30,896 bases of DNA from Oxalobacteraceae bacterium (GTDB lineage Bacteria > Pseudomonadota > Gammaproteobacteria > Burkholderiales > Burkholderiaceae_D): contig DPRS01000047.1 of NCBI GenBank assembly GCA_003537575.1, positions 1 to 30,896 of the forward strand, given 5' to 3'. The notes under the pieces are model-generated. The model did not search any database. It was not told where the DNA came from and saw only the letters and a list, made by a program, of their open reading frames with translations. The position numbers were made by a program, and so were the translations under genes. How positions within the stretch are numbered: the stretch's first letter is position 1; each line of letters begins with the position of its first letter. Positions 22,707 through 30,864 of this stretch are shown piece after piece.

Positions 22707-24913
22707 TGCAAGCATTTTGGTTCCATAGCTTCGGCGGCATTGTCCTTCAGGGGGATCGACAGCACCAGTACCGTTCCCTGGCCGACGATGCTTTCCACCG
22801 CCAGCTTGCCGCCGATGGCGCTGATGCGCTCTCCTATGCCGAGCAAGCCAAAAGATTTCGATTTGCGGCGGTCGCCCGGATACATGCCGACGCCATCATC
22901 GGCAATCCGCATGTGAAGCTGGTTTTCCTTGCGATTCAGGGCGATGTTGACGTTGCTGGCATTGGCATGACGGGCGACATTGGTGAGCGATTCCTGCAGA
23001 ATGCGAAACAGCGTCGTGGTCTGTTCTTCGGTCAGGCCGTGATCCAGTTCATCGGCCTTGGCGAACAGCTCGCATGAGATGCCGGTACGGCGCTGGAACT
23101 CCTTGATTTGCCACTGGAACGATGCATGCAGCCCGAGATCGAGCACGACCGGGCGCAGATTGTTGATGACCGCACGCACGCTCTTGATGGTGTTGTCGAT
23201 GTTGGCGAGAACAGTTTCGACCTTGTGGTGCAAGCGTGGATGGCTGTTGGCCGTGCGCGCATGCAGCATCGATACGTCGATGCGCAAGGCCAGCAGGTTT
23301 TGCCCCATCTCATCGTGGATTTCACGGGCGATGCGTTTTCTTTCCTCTTCCTTGATGACTTCCTGGTGCACCGCCAGTCGACGCAGCATTTCCTCATTCT
23401 GCTTTTGCTCGGTGATGTCGAGCATTGAGCCAATCAGGATGGTCGGCCGCGCATCGCCGCAGGGAACCGGCTCGCCTTGCAGCAGCGCATAGCGGATGCT
23501 GCCGTCAGGCCGCAGCACGCGCAAGGTTTCGCTGTATTCGCGGCGTTCTTCCACCGCCGCATTGACCGCCGCAGAGATACGGCGCCGGTCATCCGGATGG
23601 ATCAACGCAAAGCCGGCCGGGATGCTGGGCTCGACTGCGCCGGGCTCCAGCCCGCAGATGCGGAAGAATTCGTCAGACCATTGCGCTTGCTGAGTGACGA
23701 GATTGATTTCCCAGCTGCCTACATGGGCTACCCGCTGCGCGATAGTGAGAATGTTCTGTGTCTGGCGCAACGCTTCTTCGGCACGCCTGCGTTCCTCGAT
23801 CTGGGATTTCAGCTGGGCGTTGGCCACGACCAGCTCGCGAGTGCGCATCGCTACGCGCGCCTCCATTGCGTCATGGGCTGCCTGCAAGGCTTTTTCCGTG
23901 CGTTTCAGGTCGGTTACATCCAGGTTGACCGTGATGGCGCCGATGATTTCCTGCCGGCTGCCGCGCAGCGGCATGGCGGACGTGCGTAAAATGCGGCGCC
24001 GCCCATCCTTGCACAGCACTTCCACTTCCCGGTTCAGCGTCACTTCACCATGCTGAAGCGCGCGTTCCACGCTGGATTCCTCGGAAGTGATTCTTTTGCC
24101 GGTATGCGTATCCCAGACCTGAAAAGAAGATGGCACGTGCAGCGGCTCGCTCGGGAACGTGCCAAGAATATCGTGCGCTGCCGGGTTGACCATGGCAAGC
24201 GTGCGATCCGGCCGTATAACCAGCACGCTGACCGGCATCAGCTCGATAACTTGTCGCAACAGCGCTTCGCTTTTTTCCAGTTCGATGCGGGCTTCGTCTC
24301 GACGCAGGTGACGAATGATCAGCAGGTACAGGCCTGTCAGCAGCAGCGCCAGCGATAAAAGCAGCATGGCAGCACTGATCTGGATGCTGCGCATGCCTGC
24401 GCGCTTTTCTTCACCAAGACGTTGGTGCCGCAGTGTTTCATTGGCAGTTATCCGGCCCAGGATGTCATGTAGTTGCGCATTGCTGCTGTTACCTGCTTTG
24501 ATATTCTCGATCTCTTCTGCATCCTGAGGTGTTTGCGCGGGTTTCATCATATTGATGCGCTCAGGGATCATTTGCCGTAATTGCTGCAGATGAACCTGCA
24601 GTTCGAGATCGTCTCCTGCCAGTTCTGCCAGAGTGTCTAGCGATACCTGGAGTGCTTCAAGCGCGGCATCGTACTGCAGCAAGGTCTCGGGGTCGCGATA
24701 GATGATATAACCGCGGTTCGCGGCAACCGCCAGGGCCATGCTTGAGCTGATTTTTTCCGTAGCAATCAAGACGCCATTGCTATGATCTTCTTCGGCGCTG
24801 ACCTTCATCGACGTCATCATGCTATCCCAGGTAATGCCCGACAGCAGCGCGAGAAATAGCACTGCAGCCACAAAGCCTGTAAGCACAAGAAGTTTAATGG
24901 TCCATTTTTTCAT
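22700..24913 (-). CDS. CHASE3-PAS-PAS histidine kinase of the HisKA_3 type
   Basis: This 737-residue membrane sensor kinase has TM1 (about 7-27), a periplasmic CHASE3-like domain (about 30-175; NRGYIIYRDPETLLQYDAAL), and TM2 (about 180-200). Then come PAS 1 (about 215-335), a coiled coil (about 340-385), PAS 2 (about 393-505; GSWEINLVTQQAQWSDEFFRICGLEPG), HisKA_3 with His533 (IAREIHDEMGQNLLALRIDV), and HATPase_c (ESLTNVARHAN; ADDGVG; SFGLLGIGERI). The kinase core closely resembles that of the convergent neighbour, so the two are paralogues. The signal is unknown. The start at 24913 puts a proper basic N-terminus before TM1; the ribosome-binding site is weak. Confidence 0.92.
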   Translation of the reverse strand: MKKWTIKLLVLTGFVAAVLFLALLSGITWDSMMTSMKVSAEEDHSNGVLIATEKISSSMALAVAANRGYIIYRDPETLLQYDAALEALQVSLDTLAELAGDDLELQVHLQQLRQMIPERINMMKPAQTPQDAEEIENIKAGNSSNAQLHDILGRITANETLRHQRLGEEKRAGMRSIQISAAMLLLSLALLLTGLYLLIIRHLRRDEARIELEKSEALLRQVIELMPVSVLVIRPDRTLAMVNPAAHDILGTFPSEPLHVPSSFQVWDTHTGKRITSEESSVERALQHGEVTLNREVEVLCKDGRRRILRTSAMPLRGSRQEIIGAITVNLDVTDLKRTEKALQAAHDAMEARVAMRTRELVVANAQLKSQIEERRRAEEALRQTQNILTIAQRVAHVGSWEINLVTQQAQWSDEFFRICGLEPGAVEPSIPAGFALIHPDDRRRISAAVNAAVEERREYSETLRVLRPDGSIRYALLQGEPVPCGDARPTILIGSMLDITEQKQNEEMLRRLAVHQEVIKEEERKRIAREIHDEMGQNLLALRIDVSMLHARTANSHPRLHHKVETVLANIDNTIKSVRAVINNLRPVVLDLGLHASFQWQIKEFQRRTGISCELFAKADELDHGLTEEQTTTLFRILQESLTNVARHANASNVNIALNRKENQLHMRIADDGVGMYPGDRRKSKSFGLLGIGERISAIGGKLAVESIVGQGTVLVLSIPLKDNAAEAMEPKCLQA

Positions 24914-25000
24914 CGTAGAAAAGACAAGGACTGCCAGAGTTAATATTGTGTTATCAAAAAAGGCATTTTAGGGCTTTTTTTGATGGCAGACCTAGCATTT

Positions 25001-25050
25001 CAAAAATAAAGCTTCCTAACTCCAATATTTTTACAGGAGTTAAGAAGCTT
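25001..25050 (-). terminator. Terminator of the Ser/Gly repeat protein gene
   Basis: AAGCTTCCTAACTCC (25009-25023) pairs with GGAGTTAAGAAGCTT (25036-25050) with a single mismatch around a 12-base loop. On the minus strand TTTATTTTTG follows. It lies about 30 bases past the stop at 25083. Confidence 0.8.
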
Positions 25051-25082
25051 CTGATCCGGCAGGAATGCCGGAACGGGAAAAG

Positions 25083-25871
25083 TCAGTAGCGGGTGCTGCT
25101 GGGAGTCGTGCCACCCGATGTGTCGCTGCCGGAAGTGCCAGCACCGGAGCTGCCACTGTCATAACCGCTGCTGCCGGCACCCGAGCTGCTGCCCGATGAG
25201 CCAGTGCCGGAAGTGTCGCTGCCGGAGCTGCCACTGCCCGGCATGCTGGAACCACTGCTCTCTGGTGTCCCGGTTGTACCGCTGCCCGATGAGCCAGTGC
25301 CGGAAGTATCGCTGCCGGAGCTGCTGCTGCCGGAAGATCCGGAGCCGGAAGTATCACTGCCTGAACTGCCGCTACCCGAGGTGCTGCTGCCATAACCGCT
25401 GCTGCCGGAACTTGAGCTGCCGGACGTGTCGCTTCCCGAGCTGCTGCTGCCGGAAGTGCCAGAGTCCGACGTGCCGCTGCTGGAGCTGCCACTGTCATAA
25501 CCGCTGCTGCCGGCGCCCGAGCTGCTGCTGTCGGAAGAACCGCTGCTATCCATGCCGCTGCTTGCCGCGCCGCTCTCTGATTTCTCCTTTGAGCTCTTGG
25601 CTTTATGTTTCTTCTTCTCTTCTCGCGATTTGCTCTTCATGCCGGAGTCATCTCCCGACGACATGCTCGAGGAAGCGCTGCTGTCGCCGCTGCTGCCGGA
25701 AGAACTTTCCTGCTGCATTCGCAATTCCTCGGCGCGTTGCTCCACTGCTTCGGCTTTGGCGGGATCGGTGCTGCTCGATATGCCGCTTTCCGAGCTTTGG
25801 GAACTTTGTGCAAAAGCGATGCTGGCGACACCCATCATCGCAAGCAAGGTAGCCAATTTGAGTTTCTTCAT
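25083..25871 (-). CDS. Exported Ser/Gly-rich repeat protein
   Basis: This protein of about 262 residues has a clear signal peptide (MKKLKLATLLAMMGVASIAFA, cut before QSSQ), a helical segment with AEAVEQRAEELRMQQES (about 35-60), and a lysine-rich patch (KSREEKKKHKAKSSKEK, about 80-97). It ends in about 160 residues of imperfect Ser/Gly/Thr/Asp repeats such as SGSDTSGSGSSGS and SGYDSGSS. The start at 25871 is favoured over 25877 because GGAG is six bases upstream of it and abuts the other. The tail is predicted disordered. It resembles no enzyme; a matrix-, cell-surface- or stress-related role is only a guess. The repeat tract probably varies in length between strains. Confidence 0.8.
   Translation of the reverse strand: MKKLKLATLLAMMGVASIAFAQSSQSSESGISSSTDPAKAEAVEQRAEELRMQQESSSGSSGDSSASSSMSSGDDSGMKSKSREEKKKHKAKSSKEKSESGAASSGMDSSGSSDSSSSGAGSSGYDSGSSSSGTSDSGTSGSSSSGSDTSGSSSSGSSGYGSSTSGSGSSGSDTSGSGSSGSSSSGSDTSGTGSSGSGTTGTPESSGSSMPGSGSSGSDTSGTGSSGSSSGAGSSGYDSGSSGAGTSGSDTSGGTTPSSTRY
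25100..25560. repeat. Imperfect minisatellite coding Ser/Gly repeats
   Basis: The DNA is built from variants of GCTGCCGGAAGT and GAGCTGCTGCTGCC. Two larger direct repeats are visible: 25146-25192 matches 25482-25528 (47 bases, one mismatch) and 25188-25231 matches 25281-25324 (44 bases, one mismatch). These suggest past duplication within the array and a site where slippage or recombination could change its length. Confidence 0.8.
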
Positions 25872-26339
25872 AGTCATCTCCGTGGAAATAGGACAGAAAG
25901 ACATTCATGGCAAAAAACCAGAATGCAACTGATGAGGAACAAATCAGACTGGCTGTATGCGTGTCGGTTTCGCCAACTAATTGGAGAAATCGCAAGTTTT
26001 GCTTTGGTGTTTTATGGAGCGCAAGCCGTTGCTCCATTGCGAGAACCTTTGGCCACCATACTTACCTAAGGCCACTTTCTATTTTAATTGGATGCAAAGC
26101 GTACTTGCAGGAAGCATGCAGAAATCAGCAAGGCCAGGCACTGCAGAATGAATGCAAAACAAAATGCGGAATGTATTTCTTTGTAAAAAGGATGATGTGT
26201 TTGGTTTGATTTGTCTTAAACCAAAGAAAAATCTTCACCTTGTCCTACGTGAGTTTGCGTCAGGCGCCTACTTGCAAGGCAAGTGCGCTTTTATATATTG
26301 CCGAGACAAATGAACAAGGATAAGGCAAAGGAGAGTGCC
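25872..26339. other. Gene-poor, AT-rich gap with two hairpins
   Basis: This 468-base stretch has no convincing gene. TTTGGTTT (26200-26207) pairs with AAACCAAA (26218-26225). Further on, GCGC-CT-ACTTGC (26264-26275) pairs with GCAAGT-GCGC (26279-26288) with a CT bulge and is followed by TTTT and an AT-rich tail, so it looks like a terminator with no gene ahead of it. A frame from 25907 (100 codons) has poor codon use and is not called. Confidence 0.4.
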
Positions 26340-26576
26340 ATGTGCGACGAGGCCGATATCGCCAATGACCAGGTCGAATTGAACAGAATGGCGGCAATCG
26401 AGGCATGCCGCCAGCGCCCGGGCATCATCCCGAAAGGCTCATGCTGGTTCTGCGACGAGGGTTTGCCGCTTGGGCAAAAATTCTGCGATCGCGACTGTGC
26501 TGCCGATTTTGAGGCCGAGCAGGCTGCCATGGTGCGTAATGGCCGTAGCGCCGGCCATGAGCTGTCGGTGGATTGA
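26340..26576 (+). CDS. Small zinc-finger protein
   Basis: This 78-residue protein has an N-terminal helix (MCDEADIANDQVELNRMAAIEA), then PKGSCWFCDEGLPLGQKFCDRDC with Cys35, Cys38, Cys49 and Cys53 spaced CxxC-x10-CxxxC, suitable for binding one zinc. It ends in a short helix. It is distantly like the DksA/TraR C4-finger and DUF2116-like zinc ribbon groups but lacks the long coiled coil of DksA. AAGGAG (26328-26333), six bases upstream, fixes the ATG at 26340 in a frame open from 26283. It could bind RNA polymerase, DNA or another protein; none is shown. Confidence 0.8.
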   Translation: MCDEADIANDQVELNRMAAIEACRQRPGIIPKGSCWFCDEGLPLGQKFCDRDCAADFEAEQAAMVRNGRSAGHELSVD

Positions 26577-26605
26577 CGCGCGTCGGGGGCGATGCCCGCA
26601 GGCGG

Positions 26606-27505
26606 CTAGCCCAGGAATATCCAGGCAAGCATCAGTGCGGCAAGCGCGATGCGCGTCAGATTGTAAACGGTGCTGTTCCAGGCCTTGAAGCGGCGGCGGT
26701 ATTGGCCGGCCAGCCAGACGAAGCGGAACAGTCGGTTGATGCCGCCGGTCTCGTCGCCGGTTTCGTTGGGCGAACTGGCCGCGGTCATGAGGGTGCGGCC
26801 GAGCCAGCGATTGAGCGCCTGTGCCCAGCGGAAACGCATGGGCCGTTCGATATCGCAAAACAGGATGACGCGGTCGCTGTCGCTGTTGTTTTGCGCCCAG
26901 TGGATGTAGGTTTCGTCGAAGATCACGCTCTGACCGTCACGCCAGCTGTAGCGCTGGCCATCGACGTCGATGAAGCAGGCGTCGCTGTTGGGCGTGGACA
27001 GGCCCAGATGGTAGCGCAGCGAGCCGGCATAGGGATCGCGGTGCATGTTGAGTTTGCCGCCAGGCGGCAGTTCGGCAAACATGGCGGCCTTCACGCAAGG
27101 GATATCGCGCAGCAGCGCCACGGTTTTCGGGCACAGGCGCTCGGCGGAGGGATGGCTGGCGTCATACCACTTCAGGTAGAAGCGCTTCCAGCCGTATTTG
27201 AAAAAGGAATTGAAGCCGGCATCATCATTTTTTTCCGCTGCCTTGATCTTTTGCAGCGCGATCAATTGCAGCGCCTCGTCGCGAATGGTTTGCCATTGGG
27301 CGTCAAGCGAGCGCAATTGCTGGAAGCTTTCCGGCGACAGGTAAGGGGTGGACGGCACGCCGGAGAACATGTGCATGAAAGTATTGAGCGGCGCCACCAC
27401 CGAAGAATGATCCACCAGCTGGCGGAAAAACGGCAAGCGAATCCGGCCACGAAAATGCACATGGAGAATCGATAAAAAATAGATGGCAATGACAGTCCAT
27501 TTCAT
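26606..27505 (-). CDS. Aspartyl/asparaginyl beta-hydroxylase-type dioxygenase (LpxO-like)
   Basis: This 299-residue Fe(II)/2-oxoglutarate dioxygenase has the iron motif HRD (His155, Asp157) and a distal His202 (ETYIHWAQN), with Arg212 in the SDRVILFCDIERP segment that would hold 2-oxoglutarate. A hydrophobic N-terminal helix (about 3-16) and a C-terminal hydrophobic helix (about 281-297) would tether it to the inner membrane. The overall layout fits LpxO, which 2-hydroxylates a secondary acyl chain of lipid A, but the assignment from sequence is tentative because the family also contains other hydroxylases. The start at 27505 has no strong ribosome-binding site. Confidence 0.85.
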   Translation of the reverse strand: MKWTVIAIYFLSILHVHFRGRIRLPFFRQLVDHSSVVAPLNTFMHMFSGVPSTPYLSPESFQQLRSLDAQWQTIRDEALQLIALQKIKAAEKNDDAGFNSFFKYGWKRFYLKWYDASHPSAERLCPKTVALLRDIPCVKAAMFAELPPGGKLNMHRDPYAGSLRYHLGLSTPNSDACFIDVDGQRYSWRDGQSVIFDETYIHWAQNNSDSDRVILFCDIERPMRFRWAQALNRWLGRTLMTAASSPNETGDETGGINRLFRFVWLAGQYRRRFKAWNSTVYNLTRIALAALMLAWIFLG

Positions 27506-27678
27506 GGCGGGATCCGCAATTCTTGAGTAATAAAGAATAAACGGTTGGCGGTCAAAGTGACTGGACGCAATGCCGCAAATGGTTTGATTTAAGACAAGTT
27601 AAAGCTAAATAGCGATAATTTGCCGAAATTTTCTGTTCTGTACCAGATGGTTATATGCAGGAATGCATACCGGTTTTG

Positions 27679-28878
27679 TCATCCGCGCTGGGAGGTCTTC
27701 TGTGTCAGTCGCAGGGCTATGAGCGCCAACGTGCAGAAAACGCTGCCGGCGATGAAGGTCAGGGAAGCTCCGAAATTGTCCCACAGCACGCCGGCCAGGA
27801 TGCTTGCTGCCAGCAGGGCGATGCCGCTGACGAGATTGAAAAAGCCATAAGCAGTGCCGAGCAGGTCGGTGGGAGCGGTTTGCGCTACCATCGTGGCAAG
27901 CAAGCCTTGTGTCATTCCCAGATGCAGCCCCCACAGGCTGACTCCCAGCCATACCCAGCTCCAATGTGCGCTATAGGCCAGTACCGCATCGGCGACGATG
28001 AGCACCAGCAGTCCCGCAGCGAGCAGATGCGAATGGTCGAGACGATCCGAGAGCTTGCCGAAAGGATAGGCCGAGAGCGAGTACACGACGTTCATGCCGA
28101 TCAGCACCAGCGGCACGAGCGCCAGCGGCAAGCCGCCCTGCTGGGCGCGCAGCACCAGAAAGGCTTCGCTGAAGCGCGCCAGCGTGAAGATCGCGCCGAT
28201 GATGACTACCTGCCAGTAGGCGCGCGGCAGCCGCGCAAGATTGTCGCGGCGGATCGGATTGCGTGCGGGGCCGTGCTGCGGACGGTCCGGTTCGCGCACG
28301 CCGAAAAACAGCAGGCCGACCGACAGCAGGCCGGGAATGACCGCGACCCAGAACACCGCGCGGAAATCGTTCGCCCATAGAAGCATGAGGCCGATTGCCA
28401 GCAGTGGACCAAGGAAGGCCCCCACGGTATCCAGCGATTGCCGCAAGCCGAAGGCGGCCCCGCGCATGGCGGCCGGGGCGATTTCCGCCACCAGGGCGTC
28501 GCGCGGCGCGCCGCGGATGCCCTTGCCGACGCGGTCGATCATGCGCGCAGCAAAGATGAAACCGGCGCCCGGTGCGATGGCAAACAGTGGCTTGGACAGA
28601 GCGCCCAGGCCGTATCCCAGCACCGCCAGCGGTTTGCGCCGGCCCCAGTAATCCGACAGCACGCCCGAGAATACCTTGACCATGAGCGCAGTCGCCTCGG
28701 CGAAGCCTTCGATCAGGCCGACGACAAGCGCGCTCGCGCCCAGGCCGGTCACCAGGAACACTGGCAACAGGCTATGGATCATTTCGGAGGAAACATCCAT
28801 CAGCAGGCTGACGAAGCCAAGAGTCCAGATCGCGGCGGGAAGGCGCCGGGTGGAATTAGAGGGAGAGCGGTCGGTCAT
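27679..28878 (-). CDS. MFS transporter of unknown substrate
   Basis: This polytopic transporter of about 399 residues has twelve predicted helices. Features are FVSLLMDVSSEMIHSLLPVFL in helix 1, GVLSDYWGRRKPLAVLGYG at the motif-A position, DRVGKGIRGAPRDALVAE, a polar central loop (VREPDRPQHGPARNPIRR), and YPFGKLSDRLDHSHLL in the second half. It resembles drug-efflux-like MFS proteins but no substrate can be inferred. The start is uncertain between 28902, 28884 and 28878; 28878 is chosen because homologues usually begin near MTD and GGGA lies just upstream. A minus-strand hairpin at 28935-28960 lies in its leader. Confidence 0.88.
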   Translation of the reverse strand: MTDRSPSNSTRRLPAAIWTLGFVSLLMDVSSEMIHSLLPVFLVTGLGASALVVGLIEGFAEATALMVKVFSGVLSDYWGRRKPLAVLGYGLGALSKPLFAIAPGAGFIFAARMIDRVGKGIRGAPRDALVAEIAPAAMRGAAFGLRQSLDTVGAFLGPLLAIGLMLLWANDFRAVFWVAVIPGLLSVGLLFFGVREPDRPQHGPARNPIRRDNLARLPRAYWQVVIIGAIFTLARFSEAFLVLRAQQGGLPLALVPLVLIGMNVVYSLSAYPFGKLSDRLDHSHLLAAGLLVLIVADAVLAYSAHWSWVWLGVSLWGLHLGMTQGLLATMVAQTAPTDLLGTAYGFFNLVSGIALLAASILAGVLWDNFGASLTFIAGSVFCTLALIALRLTQKTSQRG

Positions 28879-28933
28879 TCCCATGAACGCGCATCGAAAC
28901 ATACCGTTTCGCGGCCGTCAGTTTCAGTCAATC

Positions 28934-28960
28934 GAAAAAGCCTGCCATTGCAGGGCTTTC
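28934..28960 (-). terminator. Terminator-like hairpin in the leader of the MFS gene
   Basis: Read on the minus strand, AAAGCCCTGC pairs with GCAGGCTTT around AATG with one bulged C, and runs TTTTTC at the end. It sits 56 bases before the MFS start and about 200 bases after the start of the divergent flavin gene. No minus-strand gene precedes it. It may stop a short leader transcript (attenuation) or a small RNA. The rest of 28879-29191 shows no gene. Confidence 0.45.
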
Positions 28961-29191
28961 GCAGCGCTTTACGGTTCCGATATTACCTGCCTTAAGTGGT
29001 CATCCGGTAATGGTGCAACGGCAGCATAACCGGTTTTTGCGCTTTTCGACATGCCTGGCGAAAAATGGGCGATATTTGAATGCCGCACCGTATTGCAGAG
29101 CGCACAACCCTTTACATACCGGCTCGGGGTGTTGAAAATCAAAAGTTGTTCAAGGCCGATCCTCCGTCATCCGTAGAAAAACACTCTTCTC

Positions 29192-30298
29192 ATGAGCCAT
29201 CTATTCTCTCCAGTCAAATTGGGAACGCTGACGCTCCCCAACCGCATCGTGGTTGCGCCAATGTGCCAATATTCGGCGCAAGAGGGCAATGCCACGCCAT
29301 GGCACCTGATGCACCTTGGCCAGCTGGCGCTGTCGGGCGCCGGCATGCTGATCATCGAAGCGACCGCAGTCGAAGCGGACGGCCGCATTTCGGCGCGCGA
29401 TCTCGGTCTGTGGTCCGACGCCAACGAGCAGGCGCTGGCATCCACGCTGGCGGCGGTGCGCGCGCATTCAGCCATGCCGATCGCGGTCCAGCTGGCGCAT
29501 GCCGGCCGCAAGGCTTCCGTCAATGTGCCCTGGCAGGGCGGCAGCTTGCGCCCTTCCAACGAGGGCGGGTGGCGTACCTGGGCGCCTTCACCCTTGCCTT
29601 TCACGCCGGGCAATGAAGCGCCGCTGGCACTCGACCAGGCTGCCTTGAAGCGCGTGCGCGAGGCTTTTATGGCGGCGGCACTGCGCGCTGCCCGCATCGG
29701 CGTCGACGCCATCGAATTGCATGCGGCGCACGGCTACCTGCTGCACCAGTTCCTCTCGCCCTTGTCCAACCGGCGCGACGACACTTATGGCGGGTCGCTG
29801 GAAAACCGTATGCGCTTTCCGCTGGAAGTATTCGAGGTGGTGCGCGCCGCATTTCCGGCCGAACGGCCGGTCGGGGTGCGCGTGTCGGCCACCGACTGGG
29901 TCGAGGGCGGCTGGGATCCCACGCAGACCGTCGCCTTCGCCGCGGCCCTGAAAGCGCGTGGCTGCGATTTTATCGATGTCTCCAGCGGCGGTTTGTCGCC
30001 GTTGCAGCAGATTTCGCTGAGGCCGGGATACCAGGTGCCGTTTGCCGAACGGCTCAGGCAAGAGGTTGGCATGCCGACCATCGCGGTGGGCTTGATTACC
30101 GAGGCCAGGCAAGCCGAAGCGATCATTGCCTCGGGCCAGGCGGACATGGTGGCGCTGGCGCGCGGCATGCTGTATGACCCGCGCTGGCCCTGGCATGCGG
30201 CTGCCGAGCTGGGTGCGCAGGTAGATGCGCCGCCGCAGTACTGGCGCTGCCAGCCGCGCGAGCATAAAGAACTTTTCCGGGGAGCGAAGCTGGAATAG
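29192..30298 (+). CDS. NADH:flavin oxidoreductase of the Old Yellow Enzyme family (YqjM-like)
   Basis: This 368-residue FMN-dependent ene-reductase has the YqjM-type opening APMCQYS with Cys25, flavin-binding QLAHAGRK near 100-107, catalytic HAAH with His177 and His180, and SPLSNRRDDTYGGSLENRMRFPLEV, which is diagnostic of the family. RVSATDWVEGG and TIAVGLITEARQAE follow on the barrel strands. It would reduce activated C=C bonds of enals, enones or nitro compounds using NAD(P)H. It stands alone in its direction and is divergent from the MFS gene. The ATG at 29192 is the natural family start; the ribosome-binding site is weak. Confidence 0.93.
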   Translation: MSHLFSPVKLGTLTLPNRIVVAPMCQYSAQEGNATPWHLMHLGQLALSGAGMLIIEATAVEADGRISARDLGLWSDANEQALASTLAAVRAHSAMPIAVQLAHAGRKASVNVPWQGGSLRPSNEGGWRTWAPSPLPFTPGNEAPLALDQAALKRVREAFMAAALRAARIGVDAIELHAAHGYLLHQFLSPLSNRRDDTYGGSLENRMRFPLEVFEVVRAAFPAERPVGVRVSATDWVEGGWDPTQTVAFAAALKARGCDFIDVSSGGLSPLQQISLRPGYQVPFAERLRQEVGMPTIAVGLITEARQAEAIIASGQADMVALARGMLYDPRWPWHAAAELGAQVDAPPQYWRCQPREHKELFRGAKLE

Positions 30299-30468
30299 TC
30301 GCACCGCCGCAGCCGTCAAGATGCAAAGGGAGCGCGGGTATTCAGACGGCTTGCAGCAGAATAAAATATGGTTTTTATTTAATAATAAACCGGCAAGAAT
30401 AAAGCCATAAATACAGGGATTACATGGCCGTTATCCCATTCGCCGACTAAATTTTACGCATTCATGCA

Positions 30469-30864
30469 ATGATCAAAGCAGTCGTTATCGATGGCAATGC
30501 CATTTCCCGCAACCTGTTATCCACCCTGCTGACCAATGGCGGTTATGCCATGATCGGCGACGCCAATACCAGTTCGGCCGGTTTGGCTGCGATGATCAAA
30601 TTGACCCCGCAAATCGTCTGCATCGATATCGGTGCGGTTGACGAGGAAGGCTGGCAGCGCCTGGAAGCGATCCGCAGCGGCTTGCCCAAGGCCCTGGTTT
30701 TCATGGTGTCCGGACAGTTCGAGTCAGCCACGATCGAATCCGCGGCACGGCGCGGAGTGCATGGATTCATTGTCAAGCCGTTCAAGGAAATTACGGTGCT
30801 GGGCCATATTCGTAACGCGATTGTCAAGCTGGCGCGACAGCATCGGAATGAGAACGGGAGTTAA
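30469..30864 (+). CDS. Stand-alone receiver-domain protein (response-regulator-like)
   Basis: This 131-residue protein is a single REC domain with no output domain. It has Asp53 in QIVCIDIG as the probable phospho-acceptor, Ser81 in FMVSGQ, and Lys103 in IVKPFK. The N-terminal acidic pair is IDGNAISR instead of VDDNAISR, so only Asp8 of the two metal-binding acids remains, which would weaken Mg2+ binding and phosphorylation. Single-domain receivers often act by binding a partner protein. No histidine kinase is adjacent. The gene ends 32 bases before the end of the window. The ATG at 30469 has only a weak ribosome-binding site. Confidence 0.85.
   Translation: MIKAVVIDGNAISRNLLSTLLTNGGYAMIGDANTSSAGLAAMIKLTPQIVCIDIGAVDEEGWQRLEAIRSGLPKALVFMVSGQFESATIESAARRGVHGFIVKPFKEITVLGHIRNAIVKLARQHRNENGS

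Noticed and set aside
25118..25852. Long plus-strand frame rich in Cys and Arg (244 codons) across the Ser/Gly gene
   Set aside because: It is the antisense of the repeat array; the low-complexity DNA keeps several frames open. The minus-strand frame has a signal peptide, a ribosome-binding site and a terminator.
25907..26209. Plus-strand frame of 100 codons in the gap before the zinc-finger gene
   Set aside because: Codon use is unlike the neighbours, the ribosome-binding site is weak, and the second half has no plausible fold or motif.
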